Shown here: positions 13,717 to 26,478 of the stretch, one piece after another | Layout: each line of letters begins with the position of its first letter | Position numbering within the stretch: the stretch's first letter is position 1 | Assembly (NCBI GenBank): GCA_023105745.1 | Contig: JALGQZ010000003.1 | Coordinates: 43,300,185 to 43,364,184 of the forward strand | DNA: 64,000 nt | Direction of reading: 5' to 3' | Source of the DNA: Austropuccinia psidii | Lineage: Eukaryota > Basidiomycota > Pucciniomycetes > Pucciniales > Sphaerophragmiaceae | Notes under the pieces: model-generated | Databases searched by the model: none | The model's input: the letters and a program-made list of their open reading frames with translations, nothing else | Told to the model about the DNA's origin: nothing | Translations under genes and position numbers: made by a program

Positions 13717-14439
13717 CTTGATGGTGATGATGATTATGAATCTGGATGAGACACCACCAATCCCAAATTTGCTCATTGATCACCAGGTGAGCTAAAGGGA
13801 ATATTAATTAGCCTTGGCCTAAATTATTCCAATCTTGTTATTTTCTTAATATTATACCAGCTAAGACAATACTTTTCAATCTACACAGTGCATTTTCACC
13901 AATTTGTGACCATCAAAACAGTGTGAATCCTTTGTTGCAGCCTGGAATCAAACACACAACCCAAAGATTCATCTCAGGGCGTACCTCTCACAAGCTGGGC
14001 TTATCTCAGAAGCTGAAATCATTGATTCAAGCCTACACAATATCACTCAGTGCTGTTCTTCATGCATCATTCCCTATAGGGTGGTGGGAAGGGATCCCAT
14101 AGGCATGTTACCAATGTGTGCTGCCCTACCAAAATTTGGGTTGGCCACTGGGGAATGGCTTTTGGGTTAGGTTTACTCAGATTTTTTATAAGCCATCTTT
14201 TTTCCTTCCTCAACTTCCAGTGTATTCTTTTTTCATATTTTCTGTATTTCTTCAACAATCTTTTTTCCTCCTTTGTTATATAATCTCATGCCTTATCTTT
14301 TTTAATGTGATTAAAATTCAAAATGTTTGATCAATGGCATACCCCATAAAGAGCCCATGGACCTTACTGGTGTGGATTTCTTATTTCAGCCCTGGATGTG
14401 AAGAGTAACTCTAATCTCTGAAAGGCAAAATTTAAATTT
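13717..14439. other. No gene recognised, 5' flank of hAT relic
   Basis: The end of this stretch (about 14330-14440) may hold the decayed N-terminus of the hAT transposase; otherwise nothing is identifiable. Confidence 0.3.
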
Positions 14440-16192
14440 TGTCAACTTTTTTTTAACGAGGCTTGTCCAAATCACCTCTTTTCTCACATCAAATATTTGT
14501 GCATTCAAATTCCACCTCAGAAGAAATGCAAATATATCAAGGATGTCCTCCAAAGCTCAAATTGAAATACTGTTGACTCTTCAAATATCTTTCAATCAGG
14601 TAAAATAAATACCAATTCTACCTCAGATTCAACCCCTTCAATACAGCCACAGAAAAGGCACCATTCCATATTGGACTCTCCCTCATCATCTGCCTTATTC
14701 AAATTCTTCAGTAATAGTTTCACAGAAGAGCTTCATGAGATAATCCTCAAGTCCCTAATTGTTTCAAATATCTCATTTTGTTTTCTTAAGAATAAATATT
14801 TCCAAGAGTATCAGAAATCTCTTGTGTGATCTCCTTACAAATTACCAACTTATCACTTTATCACTAGCAACTTGCTTCCTCTACTTAATGCAAAGCACAA
14901 AGCGATGATATTAGAAGAGTTATCAAACCTTCAAGGAATAAACCTTCTTATTGATGGTTGGACTGATCTTTCAGGGTACTCTTTATATTCTCTACTAATT
15001 CAACATGGCCAACACATCAAAAGGTTTATTGATATTCTCAATTCCAATCTCAAATACCACACCTCAGATAATATATACAAAGCAGTCAAAAACTGTCTTT
15101 ATTGAAAAGGAATATTCTTTAACAATATCAGTGCAGTGGTCATTGATTAACCTTCAGTAATGCTAAAATTTCAGGTAAGTTTTTTAACTTTTAACTCATT
15201 ATAAACAGTTGTAACAATCAATCTGAATTTGTTACCAAATTAGAACCTTCTTGAAAAAGACTATCCTCATATATGTAAGACACACTGTGTCTTAAATTTG
15301 TTTGATCTAATTGTAAAGCACTTTATCTCACATCCAACAATGACCAATATATTCAAGGGAAATAAAATGTTGGTCAACTACTTCACAACATCTTTGTACT
15401 GGGGTGAATACCTCACCTAGTGGGAATCTGAAAACAACATAAGCAATGGAATTTTAAATTTGTGTGATTCAAGATGGTACTCAGTCTAAAAGGTTTGCCT
15501 CATAATTCAATTTCATGAGGATGGTTTTAAATAATTTCTTAGTTGATTCAAAAATTCAATGATGGATACTTCAAGTATCCCTTTTGCTGTTTTGTCACCA
15601 AAACCAAATCAGGATCATTTTACAGGAAATGAGATTTTGGTCAGCTTACTCAAGCTAGTGGTGGATAGTATTAATCAGTTGGAGAATAGTGATACTGAGC
15701 TTTCTGAAATATATAGGGAGTTTGTCACAGTATATAAATAAGTTATTTCTTTTCAATTCTATGACTGATATATCAGATTCAAGGAGCATGGTCTCAAAGT
15801 CTTCCACAAGCACGCCAAAGATTTCTTATCCAATATATATATAATTACATTTTTTGTACATCTAGTTTTTTGTAATGTTTTGGTCTCATTAAATAACATC
15901 CTCAATAACCTTATTGTGACTATATTAGTACTTTTTAGAGATTTTAAGTACTGCAAAGAAGGTTCTGATCTTTTAATTACCCAAATTAAATGGTATTATA
16001 GTCAGCATGACCCTTTTTGAAATACATCCAATGGTGAGCTTTTTATTTTATTTCTTTGGTGAATTCTTTTCTTATTTTATCTTTTTTTAGGTATCTTCCA
16101 GGAAAACTCAATTGATTACTGGCTTGGAATCCCTGAAACAAGTCATTACCTCCCCCTCAAAAAGGTAGGCATCCAAGTCTGTGAGATTGTAC

Positions 16193-16197
16193 CTCAT
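16193..16197. repeat. Target-site duplication CTCAT, left copy
   Basis: CTCAT immediately precedes the solo LTR and is repeated exactly at 18106-18110. Confidence 0.88.
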
Positions 16198-18105
16198 TGT
16201 GAGCCTTGAGGTATATTTTACATACCCAAATAGGCCACAATTATCTTAAAGACAAATTCTGAACTATGCATAACCCATAAGTCATGCATATATTCAAAAT
16301 TCATCATTTTTGATTTCAGAAAAGATGAATAACTTTTTATTCAGTAAGTAAATCCATGGATTTAAGGCCAGATTTGGATTCTACACAAAAATTCACCTAG
16401 GATAGCTCCATAGAGTGAAGAAACTCAAATTAACTCTTTGAGGTGGTAATATGGAAAATACTTCAATACCACATCAAAGATCCTTGAAAAATTTTGTTTT
16501 TCTCTATTTCATGCCAAAATAATGGGAATGTGAGAAATCCCATCATACATATACACTAAGAATAGTGTTACGCATGTTTTTGGCACTAAATATTATGGTA
16601 TTCTTACATTCACTTTTGGTACACCCATAGTGGATATCTCACTTTAAGCTCAATTTTCTATTTTGATGTAAAAAAGAGGCAAGGGGGACAAAAGACATCA
16701 AAGAGAGCCAGGGTACCAAACTTCTGAGGCCTCTGAGGTGTGAAAAGCTCCAAAGCTTGGATTCATGGCTGATCTTGGCCTAATTAGTAAACTAAAACCT
16801 TTTGGGAACTTGGTTACCATGTTACAACTTCAGTAAATCATAAGAAAAAAGCAAATAACCTGCTATTTTGACATGCCAAGGAGGTAAAGAGCAGCTTAGA
16901 CTCCTGTAACCATGTCAATTCTTAATGACTTTCCATAGATAAATCCCAAAAGAGTAATTAAAACCCTTTTTGGACTAGTATCCATTGATTTACCTCATAG
17001 CAACCAGCCATAGACTGCTATTTGCGATTCTACATAGAAATGAGGTAAAACTTCAAAAATTCAATAAAAATACAATTGTTAATGAATCTTTCTGAAACCT
17101 TCAGGACCAATTGAGAACTGTATAATTCATATAAAAATCAAAAATAATTATACTTTTCTATGTAAAATTAAAAGCTTACTTACAGTCCATTTTTGAGGAT
17201 TCCACGTGCAACACAGAATCTTTAAAAATTTACAGAAAATACATTCTGTGATGAAATTTTCAATAACATTGATAACTTTGAGAAATCAATGGTTATTTTG
17301 GAATAAAAGAAGATTTACAGATGTTACTCCTTTTATTCTTAACCATAAATGGGTTGGTAGTCATGTAGAAGCCTCAATTAAGTAATTATGACAATCTTAC
17401 ATGACAACAGATGATGCAATCAATAATCCAAAAAGCTTTATTGTTTTCTCACTCACTAGTTTTTCAGTTTGCTCCATTGCATGCCTCTGTGAGCTGTCTT
17501 AGACTTAAAAGAGGCCTCCTCTTGCTGTTTTTTCCACATCATCATCATCACATTATTCATTTATATCATTGTTACCAACAAGTAAGTATTAGTTGAAACT
17601 TTTTTTAAGTGTTTTATTCTTTCAGAATCAATCAGAAAGAAGTGAAATCATAGAAATCAACTATATATTGCTGTAATATTGCTATAAAATCATTTTGATC
17701 CATTAAATCCACAATTCTACATCAAATCTCTCTACTTTTATCTTTAATAAGTTCTTTGGAGTATTAGTGAGTGATTTATCTTTAATTCTTAAAGTTTTTC
17801 TCTAAAATTAATTTTCTTCAAGAATTATCTCTATAATCATTCTTGTAAAGATGATTATATATTAAAATAATTTTATTATTTTAATAAAAGAAGTTTTTAT
17901 TATTAAATTCTTCTTGTAATTGATTCTTTTAGACAATTACTACTCACAAATATAATCACTAGTAGTTTATAACAAGTAAAATAAATAATTCTTTAATTAT
18001 TTAATTGTGGTTATAATAATTCCTTATTATTATATTTCATAAGAACAGTCATAATACTGTTGATTAATAGTAATATTATCAACAGTTTCATAGACACATC
18101 TTACA
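16198..18105 (+). mobile_element. Solo LTR, 1,908 bp, inserted in hAT gene
   Basis: Starts TGTGAGCC and ends ATCTTACA, giving TG...CA ends whose terminal six bases are inverted repeats with one mismatch (TGTGAG versus CTTACA). It is bounded by an exact 5-bp duplication (CTCAT). Removing the LTR and one duplication rejoins the hAT frame. Further copies lie at 40985-42760 and 63046-64000, with an inverted fragment at 13237-13716. No gag or pol lies inside, so this is a solo LTR left by recombination between two LTRs, or a small non-autonomous element. Orientation follows the homologous copy at 63046. Confidence 0.88.
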
Positions 18106-18110
18106 CTCAT
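18106..18110. repeat. Target-site duplication CTCAT, right copy
   Basis: Exact match to 16193-16197, directly after the LTR end TTACA. Confidence 0.88.
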
Positions 18111-18983
18111 GCTGTAGGTATTGAGTGATTGTTTTCAGTGATTTCACCCATGAAAAAAAATTACCACAATCAAATGTTTCCTTCAACACTTAAGATGACT
18201 AGTCAGATTAAGCTTGATCTTACTAAAGAAGACAAACCTAAAAAAATAAATAGAATTTACAAATAAAAGATGATGACCAAATCACCAAGTATGATAAAAT
18301 TTGAGGGTACAATTATTTAAATTCACCATTAGACTTGGAAAAATTTGAGGATGGTGTCTTTTTTCCAGCCAATATGGAAGAAAGTTTCTGTCAAGATGAC
18401 TTTATGAAAACACTTTTTGATTTCAGAGCATGGGAGGAAGCTAATAAATCAGGATGTGAAGGTGAGCCTCAAATAGTAGGAGATTCACCCAACACACAGT
18501 GCACTACGATATGGGACCCTTATGAATTGGAAGTTTAAATTTCTTCCATTTTTCAATGATTCCTCATGTTTTTTAAATTAGTTTTCAATATTTTGTATGA
18601 TTTTAATGTATTCTATGCATCCCAAGAGCTTGAAGATCTGATTTAATTGCAATACACAATGATTTTTTTCCCACTATTGACTTGTGGCATGCACCAGCCA
18701 CCAAAATCCAAAGGCATGTTAAAATTTGTCTGCAACCCGTTCCCCAAACTAAATTTTTGATGGATATCCCTAGGGATTTTGGTTAGGGACCGGGAATTGG
18801 GCAAGCTTATGATCTGCCCCAATGAGACTGGGGCATGAGCTTAGGCAGAAACCCCTACAGGGATCCCAAAATTTCTGTTGATTTATGAGGATAGCAATGA
18901 TAGAATTTCAAAAATAGACAAAAAGAGAACAAGTGATTAAATCACAACAATTAATAAATAAAGTACCTATGTATTAGCTCTAA

Positions 18984-21169
18984 TCATGTGAGTAGCTTGG
19001 GCCAAAGGTATATGACCAATTGTTCTACATGCATTGATGTGATTGATGCTTGTTGGTATGTCAAAATATTTTTTCTGAAATATAATACACACTTGGATTA
19101 GGCACTGGTGGCAGGTATTTAAAGGTACTTGAGAGCCATCAGCCAAGAATTTGGAAAAGCCTTACCATGAGTATTCCAAAATTGTAATATATCCATATCT
19201 TTTGGTTCAGGTGGATCAGAAAAGAAACAAAGTATTCCATTTTCCAAAGTATAGGTCTCATGTGACAATGAGGGGTACATTCCATAAGAAAGTCCTGTTC
19301 TTTTTTTCATCTGTTCTATTTATTTCAAATTCATTAGTTGATTGAAAATGAATTTTAACATCTTATTCAAAGATTGAGCTAATTTTGGTTGATGAAGTCC
19401 CAAATTGAGCCAGAGTTGATTCATGTGATGAAAAAAATTTAATATTGAATTCAGAATCCAAAATTGATTCACAGATTTCTGGTCCCTTTCTAAGAAGTAT
19501 TTCAAGGTATTTTGTGATTTTCAATAACATTCTTTGTGCAGCTTTTTCAATCTGTTGAACATCATACTGTGCAGATACCTGCAATAATTAAGAGTTAGAC
19601 CAAGTAAGTAGTGGTTGGATTATTAGAATAACCTACCTGATTGATGTGTTTAATTAGTATTAAATAGAGGGGAAATTCTTGATTAAGGGTGGGGTAGCTA
19701 GACCCACATATTATCAAAATTGCTTTGTTAAGTGGTTGAAGAAAATTAACCATTAAATTTTCTTTTTCCCAATTAAGAGCAGTGAGTTGATAAAATTCCA
19801 TATTTAGTGGGCTACAATAATTATTGTATGCTTCCTTGAGGGATAATTTACGTTCAAGCATGTGATAAGTGAAATTCCACCTTGTACAGACATTTGAAAG
19901 TAGAATTTTGTCATCAGTTGATTTTTATGAGTCATATATGAGCTTTACCATTGTGATGAATTTCTCTTGCCTTTGTGGGCTGTGCCATAAATAAGATTCC
20001 AATTGGCTAATCCGTGATATGATGGAGTTATAATCCAAGCTAAGGCCATCAGGTGGATTGGTAATATTTGAAATTGTCATGTGATTTTCATTAATTTCAT
20101 TTTAAAAATCAATGGAGGGGGAATTATTGATTTAAAGTGCATTCAGGCCTTCACAAGCTGCTAAATGAATGATGTATTCCATGCATCCAATTGCATGAGT
20201 TTCTGGATTAAAAGCTGGGCTCATGATTGCAATTTCCATGGCCATACAATTATTGACACTTGAATTGTCTGTAGTGATGCAAGGAATTTTTTGTTCTAAA
20301 TCCTATTAGCATAAGATGTTCATGAAGTTGTTAGCAAGGGAGGAACCACCATGGTCTCCTAACAAATGTTTCATATCAGTATGTCATGTAGTTATTAATT
20401 AAAAGATGAATATTAATGAAAGTTTGTACCATCAATATCACTTAAGCCCAGTATTAATGAAGTAAGGTTAAAATATTGGTCTAGAAAATGTGCAGTTCCT
20501 GCCATGAAGGAAGTAATATCTGGACTTGTCCATGTACAAGCCATAAATGATACATGATTATTGCTTGTGCTAATTAGTTTGCAAATTTTTTCTTGATGAA
20601 AAAAGAAAACATTTGACAAGTGAGTGGTCAAAGGGGTTTGTTGCAAAAGGATGTTGAGGATGGATGGGTTGCAGAGGTCTAGAAGAGATCAGAATGATGC
20701 AGATTCAGTCACTGCTAAGGCTAGATCACAATCACAGATGAAGTAAACCAAAGCAGTCTTCAAGGATTCAGAAGACCATGTCTGAAAAGAAACTGTTGTT
20801 AGTAAGCAAAAGACAGATATAAAATTTCTAATTACTTACCTTTTTGGAGTGACCATGTAGAACAAACTTGTCTAAAGTTGGTGTTTTGTTAAGCTTGTTG
20901 TGCCTTGGATTGATGAGACAATGCAGAAAATTCAAATGCTGACTCATTGCTTTTGTGCTACTGGTCCTGTCACACTTGACCTTCTTGTTGCATGTTTGTC
21001 CAGATCAGTCAGTAAAATTGCACTGAACAGAAGACTCATCTACATCAGAAAAGTATACCCAGACCCATGCGCATTTGAGCTTTGTTGGGGTTTCACAAGT
21101 CGGTTCTTGTGTTGTAGCATCAGTTTTGCTAGGTGGGGTGGACTGAGCTGCTTGGGAAACAGATGACAT
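18984..21169 (-). pseudogene. hAT-family transposase relic with BED finger and introns
   Basis: Starts at the ATG at 21169 (MSSVSQAAQSTPPSK). The BED-finger region carries Cys/Cys...HLNFLH spacing at about 21030-20920, interrupted by a TGA at 21005-21007. Two introns are clear: 20838-20782 (GTAAGT, TACTAAC branch point, TTTTCAG) and 19636-19579 (GTAGGT...TTGCAG). Downstream come CITTDNSSVNN (DDE-domain Asp region, about 20280), CTRWNFTY (about 19890), LTALNWEKENLMVNFLQPLN, and the C-terminal dimerisation block with FSDPPEPKDMDILQFWNT and ILTYQQASITSMHVEQL, stopping at 18984. Several stops and frameshifts make it inactive. Possible but weak terminal inverted repeats lie near 18681-18700 (CTTGTGGCATGCACCAGCC) and, on the other strand, near 21393-21411 (CTTGTGGGCAGGCACTAGCC). 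Confidence 0.82.
20782..20838 (-). other. Spliceosomal intron in hAT relic
   Basis: 57 nt: donor GTAAGT, internal CTTACTAAC branch-point consensus, acceptor TTTTCAG. Splicing joins the zinc-finger region (HGHSKK) to the next exon (TWSSESLKTALVYF). Confidence 0.7.
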
Positions 21170-21876
21170 CGAAATCTGAGGAGGTGGAGGAATATAATAA
21201 AAGAAGTTGGAAAATGGGGGAAAAAGAGCAGGGAGGCGGGATAGAAAGCACCCCTGGGGGTTTTTCAAAATTATCCCAATGATTCCTCCCGGTTACCACC
21301 TATCCCGGAAAATAATTGGCGCGATAAGGATCTTCCAGATGGCTGGTTAGGGTTTTGGAGGGTTTGGGTTCTGGGATATCCACAGGGCCCAGGCTAGTGC
21401 CTGCCCACAAGGCTAATTCACTGTGCAGTGGCCCATCTGTTGCATTCCTTGCTCGGAGAAGGACTTGAATGCAGGACCATCCCCGCGGCCACTATTCCCT
21501 TCAAATTCCCCCAGCCCATCCCCGCCCCCCAAATTATTCCTCTCATCCTTCCTCCACTACTGGCAATCAGCTGACATTGAATAATGCAACGTCTTCCTGA
21601 CCCTCCTTGTGTTATTCACCAAACTCACAAACAGCCGATGAATGCATCTTCCCATGCATACAAGATTTACTAATTTTTTCATTTGAAAATCTGCTATTTT
21701 GCAATTTTTAGAATTTACATTTTCTTTTTCATTTTTTGAAAACACCACCTTTGCTTTCATTCTCAATAAATTTCAATTTATTTTTTTTCTTTTAAAAATC
21801 CAAGTTAATTTTATATTTGAATTACATTTTCATTATTTTTCAAATAACCCTCTCCCTATTTCTTTTAGCTTCTCAA
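21170..21876. other. Junction between hAT relic and tnp2 relic, no gene
   Basis: Contains a GC-richer patch with CpG at 21270-21500 and AT-rich DNA after 21650. The outer ends of both transposons should lie here. I could not find CACTA-type termini or an 8-bp hAT target duplication. Confidence 0.35.
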
Positions 21877-24800
21877 ATGGAGGTGTGTGATTGACCTCAG
21901 TGCATCAAATTCAAATTTACAGACAACAATGGCAAGACAGCTCAAGGCATGCTTGTTTCTCAGAGGACTTGTAATCAGCATTGGGAAAAACACTCTCAAT
22001 CGGACCAACTCTTAATCAATATCAACCCAAAAACTACCCCATCTAAACATGTTGATGTAAGGGAGGGTCAGAAACAACCAGACCAAAGTGATGAAAGGAG
22101 GAAATTGGATCATTTTACTGGAGATGCTTTTGTGGAATTGAGTCATGAGTAATTTTGATATTTCATTTTGAATGACTCTGCTGATATGACACTTTTGACA
22201 AATTAGGTCTTAAGCTTTTCTTTATTTCATGGCTATATGTTGTTGGTGGGATGAGCCGAGATAAGTGTCAAGTTGCTTGAAGGTATCTTATTTCCATCAT
22301 CAACCTTTCAAGACAGCTTTAAAGTGTGGATATGAAACTTTGATTAAAAATCAAGTACTTTTCCTGTCCTCAAAATTTGTATAAGGTAAAAATCAATTAA
22401 AAATAGTAAGAAATATTATTTTTAAGAGAGAACACGCCACTTTTATTGCTTATAACTTTATTAGTATAAAACAATAATATTATAAAGATTTATTGTTTTA
22501 CCAACAATAAAAATTTATTACAAAATATTCTACAAGAGATATTTAAGGCTACAAAAGAAATTTCTTCAAGAGCAATTTCAATTGGAATTAATTGAGAAAA
22601 AAAACTGCAAGCAATTAATTAAAGAAAAAAGTCTTCAAAAATAATATTAAAGAGAAAACACACCCAAAAGTGACCAGAGTGAATCTGGAAACAAAGTGAC
22701 AAAGTTTACAGTGATGGAAGATTCTTTAATTCACTTTTGGGGTGGTTCAGGGGTAAAAATGATTATAAGAGTTACAAACAATGATTATAATGATTTTTTC
22801 ACGTGGTTAAAAGGTTCAAAATGATTTAAAAAAGGTGGTTTGAATCTTTTATTGATTGGTTTAACAGTGCTTAAACTAATTAATAAAAGGAAAAGAATCT
22901 AACATGAAGAGAAAAGAGGGGCAAAGAAGACATTCTTTTATAGCCATCAATTCTCTTACTCCAAAAGTAAAATTTACTCTTTTCAGTCGTGAAAAACAGT
23001 CTGACAACAGAAAAGCCAATTATGGCATCATTGAACCCTGGTTTAGACCAAAAAGGGCTGGTTTAAGCCATTTTAGACCCTTAAATCAGCCATTACTATA
23101 GCAATACCTGGTCTAGAGACTTCAAAACACGTCAGAATGTGTGTAAGAGGCGTAGAAACCAGTTCAAACTGTTTTTAATATGATTGTTTTATCTTAAGGG
23201 TAGTTTTACCCTCTTGGCAACAGCTAAAACTACCCCAGTTGGTATCAAAACCTCATCATCAATTGAGTCCACAGACCCTGTAGCTCAATTCCAGGCCAAA
23301 AGTGATAAACTTTTGCGTGAATTTTGACATCCCATGCCTTTCAGCAAGGATTTTGGGAGTCTAGCTCCCCCCCAAATTTAATCTTTCCAATTTATTTTTC
23401 CTTTAATTCCTCATCATGTATTATACTTGTAATTTACATATGTTATTAAATTGAGTTGTACAGTACAATACAGTAATAATTGATACCTCATATGTAAATC
23501 AAAGTTCACTTATGTAATACACGCGCACATTTTGACATTTCAATTGAATTCAATTGAAAATACTTCAATTCCTCATAACTTCTAAACTAAACACAACACC
23601 TCAATTTTAACACAAAAATTGATGGTTAACACCACATGTGGTGTGAATTAAATTAAAGTTTTGAGGATTTTCAACTTTTGTATTGAAAATACTAAAAACT
23701 TAATTTAAGCTTATTTAGAGTTGAGCTACAAGAATTTCACTCAGAGGTGACCCCACCTTATTTTTTATGAGGAATCCAATGGTGAAATAATTTTTACATG
23801 TTTATTTATTGGATAAAAAGTTATAATAATTTATATTGAACTTTTTTCCAAATTTATTTAATTTTTTACAATTTTGTTAAAATTTCATTTTTACTTAATT
23901 TTTTCAAGTATAAATGTAATTTTATAATTCCAAAATTTAATGTAATTTTCTTTTTAAATTGTAATTGATTTTTTTTTATTTTGAATATAATTTTATATTT
24001 ATATTTTGATTTTTATTTTAATGATATAAATAAATTTATTTTATTTATATTTATATGTTAATTTTGTTATTTGTGGTCTTTTGGGTATATGAAATTACCT
24101 CTAAGGCTCACAACAGCTCAATAACAACAATTATACTCAGCCCCAAATTCCACAGGATGTGCAAACTGTGGTCAAGAAATTTGACCTTAGGCCTCAACTT
24201 CATCAATATTTTTGTTGTCCAAAATTCTACTCCAGCTACAATATCAAAACAGAACCCCTTGAGTGTCAATACAAGAACTTCCCAAAATCTCTTTCCTGTG
24301 GGGTCTTTTTGTTTCATCCTATCCATTTCACTAGACCTCTACCTCACATTAAAAGAATTTTGATGCATTATTCTAGACCTCAACAAAATCACCAAAAGAG
24401 AAGGCCCTTTTCTGTGTATGTCACCCAAGATTTCACAAATTGGCTAAGGTGGTTTGTTCCTCAAGCTGAGAAATCTATTGAAGATTGGAAAGAAGCCTTA
24501 ATTACTACAAGCAATGGTATTCACAACTATCAACAATTTCCAGCATGGGAGGCCCTCTAACCTGAATTGCAGCAAAGCCCCAGCTCAACAATGCTAAAAT
24601 TGTCATTTAGTTTGTTTACTGATTGGTTTAATCCACTTTCAAACAAGGCTTCTGTAAAACAGGTATCCCTTGGAGTTCTAGCTCTAAATTGCCTCAACCT
24701 TCCACCAACCAGTTGATGGAAAACCAACAACACTTTTCTTTCAGGCCTGGTTTCAAAACCCTCACAGCGCAATATGTTGACTATAAATAACATTTTAACC

Positions 24801-26478
24801 ATTTTTATTGATGAAATAGCTCTTCTGGATTTGGGTATTATCATTCAAACACCACAATATCCTAAAGGTTGCAAGGTGGTGGTATGACTTGGTTGCTTAA
24901 TTGGAGATTTGGGAGCAAATCACAAAGTGGCTGGTTTTGCTTTCCACTTGGGCACTTGATTTTGTTCTTGGTGTGAATGCTTAAAAGCTGATATTCAACA
25001 CCTGAAATTGGGAAGACTGCGACAAAAACAGATTTTCAAGGACTGTTCCCATCAATTTAAAGAACTGAGGAATGAGGCAGAACATACCAGGATGGTTAAT
25101 AAGACAGGAATTAGGTGTTCAGAATTGGATCGTTTGCATTATTGGGATCCTGTGCAACAGATACCACTTGGTATCATGGACAATTGGTTTGAGGGAATAC
25201 TTCAACACCATTTTTGCCATTGATGGAGATGGGATTTAGAGAAACTTGAACTAGACAACAATGCAAACAAGGACAACGATTCAGAAGAAGACTTTGAGAT
25301 GCAGGATTGTGATACTTCAGGCCTGGTAGGTCTTTCTTGGTACCAAGCACACAAGATGATGTCTTAATTGAGGAGTGTTACCATGCCATTTGGTGTTACA
25401 TGTATTCCTCATTGGCTTGGACAGGCAAAGGAGGGTAAAATAAAGGCCAGTGAATGGCACTTGCTTTTCTCAACTTATTTACCTTTGGCATCAATTGATC
25501 ATCTAATTGGAGATCTTGAATGATTCACCAACAATACAAATGAAGCCACAAAAATGTTGCTATTAGTTGACAACTTTAGTGCATTGGTATCATGCACACA
25601 TATTTTGGAGGCTTGATCAATTACAAGTTCTGATTGCTCACGTTTTAGGGAGGAGTATCAAAGGTATTGTGATTCTTCAAGAAAAATATTCAAAGTTTAT
25701 GCAGTCAACCCAAATCATCACTATGCATTGCATATTGAAATGCATCTCAGGCATTGCAGAATTTTCTGGGGAGCAATTAAATGGAATTCTTCAATGTATC
25801 CCAACTAGTGGGCCAATTGGTCAGTCAAGACAGCTTTATAGTGAAAGTATTTTGCTTAATTGGTTTGCTTGTTAAGGTAAATTTGGTTTAAAAATAATGA
25901 AATCATTTTGCCAATGGCAACAGCTAATAGAAAAAAACAAATGGCAGATCTCTAAACAGCATCAAGATGACAAAGAGGTTGATTTTGAAATGGATCACAA
26001 TACTTATCTTAAAGTTTTATCACATTTACAAATTAAAGCACCAAACCTCTGCAATTACTCTCACATACCACACCCAGATGGTGCAACAGTCTTACTAAAC
26101 TATGCAAAAGAGTTAACAACCATAACACAAAAGGGGTATCTGATTGGTAATTTGAAGCCTAACAATATGATTCAATATATTTTTCCAGGTAAAATTTGTT
26201 TTGGGATTGTTATTCATATTTTGAAGGTCATGCAAGATGGACCAAATGATGAACTTCTGATTGTCACGCGCCTGGAAGTTGCAAAAAGTTGGTGGGATGA
26301 TGACAAATGGTTTAAGGTTATTCTTCAGAAGCTGGAAGTGGTACATCTAAAGCAAGTAGGTATTGATTAAATAGTTCCTTCAAGTAATGTGTTAGCTACT
26401 GGTGCCTACCACGAGCTCTCAGGAGGAACACTTGGATTCCAAGAGCCAAGTGTTCTTGTCCATGTAATCCAAAAATAA
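21877..26478 (+). pseudogene. tnp2-type (CACTA/EnSpm-like) transposase relic
   Basis: First exon from ATG 21877 carries a cysteine cluster (C-D-stop-P-Q-C) followed by KFKFTDNNGKT and SQRTCNQHW, like the N-termini of rust tnp2 proteins as I recall them. A block at about 22210-22330 reads WLYVVGGMSRDKCQVA. An AT-rich insertion (about 22380-24060) follows, and the protein then resumes with PQDVQTVVKKFDLRPQL. Later segments include CFDWF-like TDWFNPLSNK (about 24620), LIGDLGANHKVAGFAFH and FCSWCECLK (about 24900-24990), and PVQQIPLGIMDNWFEGILQHHF (positions about 25145-25220). HCILKCISGIAEFSGEQLNGILQ spans about 25735-25800, and the C-terminal domain PHPDGATVLLNYAKEL is in 25897-26370. After a stop at 26368-26370 the frame continues (LSGGTLGFQEPSVLVHVIQ) to 26478. 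Many stops and shifts make it inactive. Confidence 0.8.
22378..24060. repeat. AT-rich insertion splitting tnp2, LTR-like with PBS-like site
   Basis: Very AT-rich DNA lies between two parts of the tnp2 protein. A possible LTR could run from TGTATAAGG (about 22379) to ACTACCCCA (about 23236), followed two bases later by TTGGTATCAAAACC, which resembles the initiator-Met tRNA primer site of copia-type elements (TGGTATCAGAGC). Downstream, SSSIESTDPVAQFQAKSDK could be the start of a gag. I could not confirm a target duplication or a second LTR, so the exact borders are estimates. Confidence 0.4.

Larger units (their letters stand above)
14440..18538 (+). pseudogene. hAT-family transposase relic, split by a solo LTR
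   Basis: Two segments, 14440-16197 and 18106-18538, are separated by an LTR insertion. The first holds a possible BED-type Cys/His region near 14460-14560, then LIVSNISF..., the DDE-domain segment INLLIDGWTDLSGYSLYSLL (about 14940-15000), the VVID...PSVMLKFQ stretch, and a CVLNLFDLIVKHFISH-like block (about 15280-15330). The second begins PH/AVGIE at the insertion point and continues through LFSVISPMKKNYHNQM, typical of the hAT C-terminal dimerisation region. It ends with WDPYELEV and a stop at 18538. Internal stops include TGA at 14827-14829 and another just after AVGIE. The gene is dead. Family resemblance is from memory of rust hAT proteins. Confidence 0.8.

Noticed and set aside
13237..16880. 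Terminal inverted repeats of the first hAT element formed by 13237-13716 and 16350-16880
   Set aside because: The right-hand copy is internal to a solo LTR with its own target duplication, so the inverted pair is coincidental insertion of one LTR family.
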